From assembly GCA_009602725.1 (NCBI GenBank), contig WELB01000055.1, forward strand, positions 15,209-79,208: a stretch of DNA of 64,000 bases, read 5' to 3'. Under the pieces are notes generated by a model, which saw nothing but the letters and a program-made list of their open reading frames with translations, had not been told where the DNA came from and ran no database searches. Positions 40,261-49,694 of the stretch are shown one piece after another (positions within the stretch are counted from its first letter, which is position 1; each line of letters opens with the position of its first letter). The DNA comes from Spirogloea muscicola (lineage: Eukaryota; Streptophyta; Zygnematophyceae; Spirogloeales; Spirogloeaceae). The position numbers and the translations under genes were made by a program.

Positions 40261-40321
40261 CGGAGGACCGGAGTTTGTCGTGACATGAATCTGACATTGC
40301 TGTTTCTGTTTTCGGTGGCAA

Positions 40322-40585
40322 GAAAGCAAGCGCGGCCAGATTAACTGGTGGCTGGGAGAGGCCAGCCCAAAGTGGCAAGAAAGGGCTGGATGGCGCAAAA
40401 AGGAAGGTACCAATCGCCCATTTTGGCACCCCAGGTCTCAAGGGCCATCGTATCCTCAGACCGTCACTGAGAGTTTGCTTACTGCTGTCTCAGTCCTTAG
40501 CACTCCGACTCCTTCAGACCTTGTCCATTCTTTTGGGCTGGCCTCTCCCAGCCACCAGTTAATCTGGCCGCGCTTGCTCTCACAA
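40322..40585. repeat. Two type-B LINE tails in opposite orientation
   Basis: A minus-strand copy at about 40325-40375 and a plus-strand copy at about 40475-40582. The plus copy starts further upstream (CTGTCTCAGTCCTTAGCACT) and includes CCTTGTCCATTCTTTTGGGC and the stem-loop. The plus copy ends about 195 bases before the HGH1 start codon. Confidence 0.8.
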
Positions 40586-40777
40586 GGAACTCAAGGTCAC
40601 CAGTCGCACGCCCGTAGCGGACCAACGTGGCCCCGCTCTGAACCCGGAGGACAAGCCCTGCCCGTCAGGGGCGCAGGGTTGAGCACCTGCCTCCCCTCGC
40701 CGCCACATCCGGCCGCCGTCGCCGCCCGCGTGGGCTCCGCCGGCCCGGCGAGCAACGCGGTAGCGCCCGCGGGGCCA

Positions 40778-43064
40778 ATGGCCGCGGAGCTGGACGAGCT
40801 GGTGGAGTTCCTGAGCTCCTCGCGCCCCGAGGTCTGCTTTGCCCTCACGGTGCCCATCGAGGAGTCTTAACGGCCCTCCACACACCGCTCGGCCGTCGCC
40901 CGTGAAGCCGGATGGGCTCGCGGGGGCCCGCCTCCTCGTTGGAGCCTGACGGGGCCCCGAGGCGGCCCTGGCAGGTGCGCCGGGAGGCGGTGAGCATCGT
41001 GGCAGGCCTGGCGGGCAGCGAGGACGGCACCGCGGTGCTGGCCACCCGCGCCCCGGCGCTGCTGCCGCCGCTCCTGCGCCTCCTGGCTCAGGATCAGGTC
41101 CGTGCACCGCGCCTCTGCTAAACCCCAAACCCCCTGAACCCAAAACCTTAAACCCTAAGCCTTCTGCCTGCCATGCATCTCGAAGCCTCGGCCTTCGCTG
41201 GACGATGCGCCGTGGCCCACGTCGTTGCTTCCTGGTGTTAGCCCATAGGAGCGCCGCGGCACCATCCTTGCCACTGACCAACTGGGACGCCTGCAGCTGG
41301 CTGGCAGACGAACTGGGTGCAGCTTGTGCAGTGCCTGGTTGCTCAATGCTCCTCACACCGGAGACGTCGGCTGTTGCGCCAGGAGGTGGCAGCTGCCCTC
41401 GTGAACCTGTCGGCAAATGCAGGAGTGGCGGCTGCCTTGACTCAGCAAAGCGGAGTGGAGGCTGCCGTGCAGCTCCTACTGCAGCCGCCGGCGGTGCGAC
41501 CGAGTGCAGCACGGCTGCTCGTGATGCTGCTGGCCAACCTAACCCGCGAGGAGCCTGGCGCCCGGCGCATGCTGCAGGTTCCGAGCTGCCGGCGGAGACC
41601 AAGTCGCACAATTCTTGAGTACTTGCAGACCAGCAGGTGCCAGCAAAGGGCAGCCGCAGTTTGACAGCTGCTTCTATTGTCTGTGTTGCATCATTTGCAG
41701 GAGGACACCCGGGGGGAGGCAAAGGGCGAGTACCTGGCCAAGCTCCTGCAGCTCTTCCTATGGACACCGCTGGACAAGCAGCGTGAGGACCTGGTCAGCC
41801 CTTCCATCTGCTGCCTTGTCCTTACGAGTACAATCACGGCAGGCTGACGAGTTTTGCAGGGGGCCTGTGCTGCAGAAGACGACGCCTTTGAGCACGTTGC
41901 GGCGATTATGGTCAATGTAACACGTCTCCAGGCTGGGCGGCGGCTAGTGCTGAATGCGGAGCGTGCGCTGCTGAAGCAGATACTACCACAGATTGAGTCT
42001 CAGAGCGTCGTTCGCCGGCAGGGGGTGCGCGCCCTTTCATGCTCTTAGTTGTTTAGTTGTGGCACATGACTTCATCCGCTGAAGTCAGTCTAGACCCCTA
42101 AATGCAACAGATATTCCTCCTGAACTTCCCAGTGCTAAGCAATATCTATCCATTTTGTAGGAAGTGGTGCAACCTCTGCACTGTCAGTGACACTGACATG
42201 CATCCTTGGACCCCTTGCCAAACGCTGGCTCTGAGGCCCGAACCTGCCTGAAGAAACTATAGTTGCGCACAGCTTGATTCAACCCTGGTCAGGTGGCAGG
42301 CACAGTGAGGAATTGCTGCTTTGAGGCTGAGACGCAGCTGGCCAACCTACTCCAAACTTCAGAATATTTGTGGCCCGCTCTGCTGCTGCCATTGGCCGGC
42401 TCCAGAGCTTACAGCGATGCAGACTGCAAAATGATGCCGGCAGAGCTCGCTGTGCCACTCTCGTTCGAGCGCCCAATTGAGGAGGACCCACATGTGAAGG
42501 TGGAGGCTGCTGAGGCTCTCTACCTTATTGCAATGCAGGTGATTAGCATCCTCGTCCTCTTGATAATCCTCAGTCGCGAACCCTTCTTTCAGACTTCCTT
42601 GGGCTGGTGAGTATGGTTGGTCCTGCATATGGTTTTGGGGTCTGAATAGCATGATTGTTTGTGGATCTCTGTGATGGGTTGCATGAGAGCCTGGACTGTC
42701 CTGGAAAGCAGGAGGAAGGCCGCCAGGCCCTCTGGAAGGTCAATGCTCCAAGGATCCTCCAAGCGGGCTACGAGGACGAGCAGGATCCCCAGGTCAATGA
42801 AGCATACGAGCGCATTGGCTCGCTGGTGCGTCACCTCCCCTCCTTGAAGGGGGAAAAAATTAGGCTATGGCGACTACAGTGTGAGTGGGTTGCAATTCCG
42901 CTTGCTGGTCTGCCCCTAGTGGTGAGTAGCAGGGCTTAGGACGTTGCTGTTGTTGTAGCTTGGCATCTTCAATGCCATGCTATGCCTGACTGAGTCCTTG
43001 TTTAGCTGTCCCTTGTCTGATGCAGCTTGTAGAAGAAAGTGGGAAGCAGGAGCAACAGCAATAG
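40778..43064 (+). CDS. HGH1: HGH1 family armadillo-like protein (FAM203)
   Basis: Eight exons join in phase to 362 residues: 40778-40831, 40975-41097, 41323-41577, 41701-41793, 41860-42024, 42293-42538, 42712-42825 and 43026-43064. HGH1 is an ARM-repeat protein reported as a chaperone-type factor in elongation factor 2 folding. Diagnostic segments are MAAELDELVEFLSS, AVSIVAGLAGSEDG, RLLVMLLANLTREEPG, AEDDAFEHVAAIMVNVTRLQ, GTVRNCCFEAETQLANLL, YLWPALLLPLAGSRAYSD and FERPIEEDP. Then come WKVNAPRILQAGYEDEQDP and the short last exon LVEESGKQEQQQ. Length matches the family. Intron 2 contains degenerate plant-telomere-like sequence (41126-41158). There is no membrane or targeting signal, so it is cytosolic. 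Confidence 0.93.
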
Positions 43065-44040
43065 TCAGTACATATTGTTGTGCCCACCCACAAGAGCATC
43101 CATGTTGCATTGAGCAGCTAGCAAACCTGTGGACTTGCAAGCAATGCGAACTCTGTCGGATGGCTTGGGCTTGCTTAGAGGACGCCTGTGATGGTCAAGT
43201 GAAGGTTGACGGGTATGGGAGTCGTGTAGATATCTGCAGATGAGTGTCCAACTGCGTCGGGCAGAAGGTATGTCTCGACATACATTTTGCAAAGCTTTTG
43301 CAAAGCTTTAGGCAAAAAAGAAGCTTTACTGACAAATTAGTCTCATTATGACATTTCCATTGCCAATAAAGCCGAAGTCAAATTTCAGCTAAGAACTACA
43401 AGTCAATCTCTTCTGTGTGCACAACCATTGTGGAAGAATGAGCACATGAATATATTGAGACCCACTTTGCATAAATTTTGATTCGGTCCTGTGCTGCTAG
43501 GGAACAGCATAGACAGAGCGACTGAGGCACAGCCGATCTAATTCTTGCCTTTTTGAAGTCGTATGTTGGCTGGAGGGTCAGTGTTCCTCTGGAAGATAGT
43601 GTTAAAGAGATGTGTAAAATAACAAATCAACACCTTCTGGTATTGCTGTCAAGTGTGGTACTTGCTGCTAAAGTGGTCCTCCTGCCTGACTTACACTTGG
43701 TGTGTGTCAAGTAGAAAGCTCAGGTCAAAAAGCTCCGAGAACCTACAGCCGAACTCTTATCAGACAGGGCTCCCCCAGATACAGTGGGACTGAAACGTCG
43801 GTGCAAAAGACTTGCTTGCAACTTGTATTGGACCCACAGTAACACAATACAAGCGACAACGTTGTGCTTCTAGCTCGCTGCAATGCATGACACACATTGT
43901 CGCATCTTGTCACACCTCAGGTATTGATTTGGCCTCCAAGCCCTCAAGAATATGCAAGGCGCTGGCCTTACATGGCTAATCAAGTGCACTTGGTTACTTA
44001 AGCCTGGCCTCGAACGGCAAGCTGTTCTTACTCGCTGTCT
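43065..44040. other. Intergenic, AT-rich, no gene seen
   Basis: HGH1 3' flank. The only structure I noticed is a short direct repeat GCAAAGCTTTTGCAAAGCTT at about 43286-43306. Confidence 0.4.
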
Positions 44041-44044
44041 TTCT

Positions 44045-45545
44045 TGAAAGCATGGTCAGTGGCGGCAGAAAGCAACAGGAAGGGTGTGCCAATTCTCAAG
44101 CCCAAAAGCGTTGTTGCGGCGGTAATGGTCGGTGTACAATCCTGCAGGTGTTTGCATTGGCAAGAAGCAGCTCTGCCAGATGGGGCGAGGGCTATGACAA
44201 GCCAGTCCACAAAGTATTGGTTATAAGGCAGAAGAGGCAGCGAAGGGGGTAGTGTGCACGTCACAGACAAGTCCGTGAGGGGCCCAAGGCGGGGCTCGAC
44301 CAGGCAAGTCTCACACACTTCACCCCATAGAACTTCCACCCCTCCCAGATATATCACGTCCTGCCATCTTATGATCTTCGACCGGGTCAATGGCAACTGA
44401 CAGTCCACTACCAAAGGGCTAGCATGAGCGGTCTTTTGTCCACATCAGTATCGACGACCACTGACCGTGCCGTTGAGGTAGTTGACACAGCTGCCGCCTC
44501 CCGTCGTTGTTCCAGCGCCAGCACCACGCTATCTTGTGGCACGACTCAGGGGTCCGCTGTTTATCAGCCCGAGGAAGTAAACCAGCTACCCCAGTTGTCA
44601 GCCAGGTAAAGTCCCCAGGAGTCTGTCAGGCTCCTGCGGCAGTGACAGTCCAACTACTTTCCGCCCAATGAGGATGTCTACTCTTCAGGCATCTGTCAAT
44701 CCACAAATGCGGCATTGTTAATCCATCTCGGTGAATATCGTTACATCCAGCCAGCGAGCCTCAGACGCCCATGAACGTCTATTGCTAGTGTGAAAGAAAT
44801 TATTGAACAGGGTTGTGGGGGTGTGTATGACCTCATTAGTCCGGGCAGCTTTATTAAATGCGTGCCCCCACTTCATGGCTGCGGGGCCAGGGTGCTTTTG
44901 TCGAAGGCGATTATGGTGCCCTTGTTAGTAATGAGCGTGAAGTCGTCACTAGGCAGGATGGCAAATTGACGCATGGTCAGCCTCCTTTTAGATGGGAATG
45001 ACAGACGTGTTAGCCAAGGCAATCCGGTGAACTGCCTCTTGAAGCTGACCCGCCAATAGCTAGAGGGGCCGCCAAGGCGCGGCCAACACGCAGACGCAGA
45101 CGTGGGTTTGCTATAGAGAATCTGAGTAGGCGCATGCGCCAGGGGCAGCGAGCCCGCACTGCCCTCCTGCTCGCCCGCCCTACAGCCGCTGCCGTCGGGC
45201 CACGGCTCGCCGCTCAAGCAGGTGGAGAAGGTCAAGACAGCGAGCCTCAATCGCTCCGAGGACGTCCATCGCTAGTGTGAAGTGCGCCCTAGGCGGCACT
45301 GTCAACGGCGTGCCCCGCCTTCGTGGCCGAGGGGGGCCCAGCTGGTGCGGTCGGAAGCGACCATCTTGCCCACACGGGCCATGCAGTGATTCGCGGGCAA
45401 TCGACAGGCGTGATAGCGACAAGCTCGACGCGCACTTTGCGGGGCCCGGATCCTGGACGGGCTCAGAGCGGCGGCGGGACTGGCGTCGGGCCTTACCTGG
45501 GCGGGGTCGATCGGTGATCGCCAAGGCCGATGGCCTAGGATAGGC
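44045..45545 (-). mobile_element. Decayed LINE fragments, two related copies
   Basis: A degenerate tail lies at about 44150-44225 (GAGGGCTATGACAAGCCAGTCC). On the minus strand, 45180-45330 encodes LAMDVLGAIEARCLDLLHLL, matching the LAVDVHGALGSHWLDLLARL stretch of better-preserved copies. The segments 44752-44935 and 45238-45380 resemble each other (GTCTATTGCTAGTGTGAA versus GTCCATCGCTAGTGTGAA), so two copies of the same region are present at different ages. Confidence 0.55.
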
Positions 45546-45572
45546 CCGTCCGTTGCACTACGGTCGGGCCGA

Positions 45573-45645
45573 CTCCTAGCCAGACCTTGTCCATTCCTTC
45601 TGAGCTGGCCTCTCACAGCCACCTGCTGTCAATCTGGAAGCGCTG
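45573..45645 (+). repeat. LINE 3'-tail copy (variant of type B)
   Basis: GACCTTGTCCATTCCTTCTG, a stem-loop region GAGCTGGCCTCTCACAGCC, then TGCTGTCAATCTGGAAGCGC. The same end is found reversed near 62975 and 63820, defining a separate subfamily. Confidence 0.7.
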
Positions 45646-45789
45646 TCTGTTGCGTCGGGGACCCAAGGCTCCCAGTGGGCGAAGCGGCCGGCACGCAGCG
45701 TGGCGAAGAAAGATTTCGTGTACTTGAAACAATCGAAAGGCCAATAATAGCCAAGTTCAGAGGCAAAGCACATCAAATGACGTAGCGCT

Positions 45790-47110
45790 GCGAGCATCTA
45801 GCAGCTACTGGAGCTGCTAGAGAAGTAGGGCAGCAGCAGTGGCAGGCGAAGGGATGGGGGGGAAAAGAAGAAGTGGCTCTCCCAATGGGGGCAAGGGCTG
45901 TGAGAAGCCAGCCCGTAAAGAATTGACAAGGTTCGAAGGGGCCAAAGTACGAGCTAAGCAGCAACTACCGGGCCTGAAGATGGGGAAAGGAGGGCCGGCA
46001 GAGCCCCTGGGGGTCTTTCCTGCGTCCGCTTCTGGAGCTGCTAGAGGAGTGAGGCAGTAGCAGTGGCAGGAGGAATGGAGGGGGGGGGGAAAGAGGGCCG
46101 GAAGTGCCGATTGGGGCGTTGCCGACCTGTCCTGCTGGAGCTGCGATAGGAGAGTGGGGCAGCAGCAGTGCCAGGAGGGATGGCATGGGGGGGAAGGACG
46201 GCCGGAAGTGCCGATGAGGGCCTTGTCGACCTGGCCTATGTCTGTTGCAGGAGCTGCTAGAGGAGTGGAGCAGCAGCAGTGGCAGGAGGGAGGGCGGGGA
46301 TGGAAAGGAAGACCGGAAGTGCCGATGAGGGCCTTGTCGACCTGTCCTGCGTCTGCTTCTGGAGCTGCTAGAGGAGTGGGGCAGCAGCAGTGGCAGGAGG
46401 GATGGCAGGGGGGGAATAGAGGGCTGGAAGTGTCGATGGGGCTTTATCGACCTGTCCAGCGTCCGCTGCTGGAGCTGCTAGAGGAGTGAGGCAGCAGTAG
46501 TGGCAGGAGAAATAATGGAGGGGGAAAGGAGGGCTGGAAGTGCCGCTGGGGGCCTTGTTGACCCGTCCTGCGTCCATTTCTGGAGCTGCTAGAAGAGTGG
46601 GAGGCAGCAGCAGTGGGAGGAAGGATGGAGGGGGTGGAAAGGAGGGCCAAACATGCCGATGGGGGCCTTGGCGACCAGTCCTGCGTCTGCCTCTGGAGCT
46701 GCTAGAGGAGTGGAAGCAGCAGCCGCAGCAGGAAGAATGACGGGGGGGGCGAAGGAGGGCCAGGGGTGCCACGGAGTGAAGGGAGCCGAGCCGATGGGGG
46801 CCTTGTCGACCCGACCTGCGTCCGCTTCTGGAGCTGCTAGAGGAGTGGGAGGCAGCAGCCGTGGCAGGAGGGACGGGACGGGAGGGAAGGAGCGGGAGGG
46901 CTGGGGCATTGGGGGCTAGGCCGAAGGGGCAGGACCTGCCGCCGCGAATGCCATGGAGCCAAGGGGAGCCGTGCCGACGGGGGCCTTGTCGACCCGTCCT
47001 GCGTCTGCTGCTGGGGCTGCTTGAGGAGTGGGAGGCAGCAGTCGTGGCAGGAGGGATGGCAGGGGGTGGGAGGGAGGGCTGGCATGCCGGGGCCGCCAAG
47101 GGCGGGGTAG
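45790..47110. repeat. Minisatellite, 103-184 bp spacing, at least nine units
   Basis: The landmark GGAGCTGCTAGAGGAGT recurs at about 46033, 46136, 46254, 46363, 46473, 46580, 46697, 46831 and 47015. Each is followed by a GGCAGCAGCAGTGGCAGGAGG-like stretch, and units share GGGGCCTTGTCGACC. Unit length grows toward the gap through internal insertions. An earlier partial unit lies at 45800-45862. Long open frames across it on both strands are a by-product of the repeat. Confidence 0.85.
45864..45978 (-). mobile_element. Tail-only LINE insertion inside the minisatellite
   Basis: Only about 115 bases of type-A 3' end are present (GAAGTGGCTCTCCCAATGGG to AGCAACTACCGGGCCTGAAG). Minisatellite sequence continues on both sides, and ATGGGGGGGAAA on the left resembles ATGGGGAAA on the right, a likely target-site duplication. 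Confidence 0.75.
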
Positions 47111-47211
47111 CCGAAGGAACAGCACAAGCGAGGGTGACTGGGGAAGCTCGGCAGCCGGCAAGGCGCCGGGGGGGAGAAGGGGGGGCGAAGCTTGGCGCAG
47201 CCTTGAGCGGG

Positions 47212-47629
47212 NNNNNNNNNNNNNNNNNNNNNNNNNNNNNNNNNNNNNNNNNNNNNNNNNNNNNNNNNNNNNNNNNNNNNNNNNNNNNNNNNNNNNNNNN
47301 NNNNNNNNNNNNNNNNNNNNNNNNNNNNNNNNNNNNNNNNNNNNNNNNNNNNNNNNNNNNNNNNNNNNNNNNNNNNNNNNNNNNNNNNNNNNNNNNNNNN
47401 NNNNNNNNNNNNNNNNNNNNNNNNNNNNNNNNNNNNNNNNNNNNNNNNNNNNNNNNNNNNNNNNNNNNNNNNNNNNNNNNNNNNNNNNNNNNNNNNNNNN
47501 NNNNNNNNNNNNNNNNNNNNNNNNNNNNNNNNNNNNNNNNNNNNNNNNNNNNNNNNNNNNNNNNNNNNNNNNNNNNNNNNNNNNNNNNNNNNNNNNNNNN
47601 NNNNNNNNNNNNNNNNNNNNNNNNNNNNN
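47212..47629. other. Assembly gap (418 Ns)
   Basis: A run of undetermined bases directly after the minisatellite and before tandem LINE tails. Predicted frames spanning it have no meaning. Confidence 0.99.
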
Positions 47630-47930
47630 GAAGCAAGCGCGGCCAGATTAACTGGTGGCTGGGAGAGGCCAGCCCAAAAGAGTGGACAAGGTCTGGAGCA
47701 AGCGCGGCCAGATTAACTGGTGGCTGGGAGAGGCCAGCCCAAAAGAATGGACAAGGTCTGAAGGAGTCGGAGTGCTAAGGACTGAGACAGCAGTAAGCGA
47801 ACTCTCAGTAACCTCTCGTCAGTAGATGCAAATCTGAATAGTGTCTGGAGGAGTCGGAGTGCTAAGGACTGAGACAGCAGTAAGCGAACTCTCAGTAACC
47901 TCTCGTCAGTAGATGCAAATCTGAATAGCT
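47630..47930 (-). repeat. Tandem type-B LINE tails and an 85-bp duplication
   Basis: Two head-to-tail copies of AGCAAGCGCGGCCAGATTAA ... CCAGCCCAAAAGA.TGGACAAGG occupy 47631-47760. They are followed by two copies of GGAGTCGGAGTGCTAAGGAC to CAAATCTGAATAG, 85 bases apart (47766 and 47851). The second copy runs into the LINE coding end below. Confidence 0.8.
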
Positions 47931-48119
47931 AGCAGGCGGAAAGACGTCGTTGCCACCTCCCTGCACAGCGGTTCCTGGCATCTGCAGTCCACTTGCTGGC
48001 AGGCCGCGTTTTGGCTGCTGCCGTCCCGGGTTCGACAGGCCAGCGTTTGTCCGTTCTCTGGTCACTCTGATCTGCACTTGCTGACTAGAGCTTACAAAGC
48101 GCCCACTCGCAGGAGTCAT
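47892..48119 (-). mobile_element. LINE 3' fragment
   Basis: The minus-strand frame ends FPPASYSDLHLLTRGY-stop, the shared LINE C-terminus. Upstream sequence is decayed. Its 3' untranslated part is the duplicated 85-bp block. Confidence 0.7.
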
Positions 48120-48129
48120 GGAGAAAGCA

Positions 48130-49690
48130 GATTTTTTGCTCCTTCCGACCCTTTCTAAGCTTTTACATTCCTTTAAGCTGCCCTCTCACAGCCTTCACCT
48201 TACACAAAAGTGCTGTTTCTTCGCCCTCACTTCAGACGGCGCCCTTTGCATTCGTTGCCCATTCCGCCACTTTGGACCTTGGAATTGCCTTTGTGGAGCC
48301 GGCCTTCGGTAGCCAGTGCCGCCTCCTGAAAGACCTTCTCAACCTAGTTTGCCCTTGACCGCCAAGCAGCAATGCCCTCCTCGACCGGTACTGCACTCAC
48401 CTGCGCACCGCTAGACTGGCGCTGTACCACATTGGCGGCTAAGCCGTTATGATGGATGCATCTAAGATCGCTCACTTTGCATCACTCCTGTGCTGATGGC
48501 CCCATCTGAGATGTGTGCATATGTGCCTTGCAAGACCCTGTTCAAGCCGTGTGTGTGTCGCAATGATATTATCACCGCAACCTTGGCCTGCAATCCTGCA
48601 CTTGACTGGCAAATAGTGAAGCCTGCAAGGTCGATGGCGAATGCAGGAATTCGCACGATACTTTTCAGCTGTTCAGATCATGTCCTCAAGCAACTTGCCT
48701 GACTCACGATTACTTGAGGTAGTGAGGGTGGGCTCGGCACCTGCCGATCAGACGCCAGGTCTGTGCGGCTTAAAGTTACATCACAGTCAGGGAGCTCTCC
48801 CCCCTAGGATTGGAGAATCTCCTTTCGGCCCCTATCGCGGACAGCAGAAAGAGGGTGGAGAAACAGCTGTAGGAGAGGGAGACTAGCTCCATTAGGCTAC
48901 GCACGAGCATTGAAAGGGCTTCTCATCCCTACATGATGTATTCCTGAAAGCTGCTCAGTCCACACCTGCCCCGTGCAAAGCAGCCATCCTGCGCTGGACC
49001 TTCATATCGTCTTGTCGTGTTATCGCGATATCGCTTTATCGATTGCTTCCCCTCAGCATGCAAACGGCGATAGAGGAGGGGCAGGCGTGGAAGACGAGGG
49101 GGGCTTGAAACAACCTTTGCTCTTCCATACATGGGGCAAGGCGCTAGGATCCATCCATCCTCAGGTGCTCTGCTGTAAATGCAGGCCTTGGCTCCTCCAG
49201 AGGAGACAAGGATGACTAAAAGCGACTGCTAAGATCTATGTACAAAAGCCAAAAGTCAGCAAACAGGATGGACAGGGCGCCATGCTTGTGGGCTGGTCGT
49301 ACGTATAGGTGCTGGGGCAAGGGGCAGAAGAAGCTGACGGAGCACAGCAAGCAGCAAGTTCTTGTCAATGTCTGTGGTCAATGGAGACCTCACACCGAGG
49401 AACCAATTCCTCACGGTATCATGGCACAGGCCCCCAGCAGCAGCTTCCTACAGAAAGCCAGGACTTGCAAGGCAAGGTCTGAAGGGCGCTGCCAAGACAT
49501 GAATTATTGCATGAGGTACACGTGCACAAGCAAGCTGGGCAAGTGGACGCTTTCCCGTGCGTGCTTTCACACGCACCAGGCAGGGCAGATGCTGGGCCGC
49601 TCAGGGCACCTGGCAGGACCATTCCTCTGTAGCTGGCTCATATAGCCGCATTTACAACACAGATGAGCAATTCCAATGCGGTCATGGCCC
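48130..49690. other. Intergenic, one decayed tail, no gene seen
   Basis: At 48135-48215 a worn plus-strand tail is visible (CTTCCGACCCTTTCTAAGCT, GCTGCCCTCTCACAGCC). The remainder shows no gene or repeat I can recognise. Confidence 0.4.
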
Positions 49691-49694
49691 CTTT

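Noticed and set aside
46368-47778. Long frames of 305-422 codons on both strands
   Set aside because: They run through the 418-N gap and the minisatellite, so their length is artificial.
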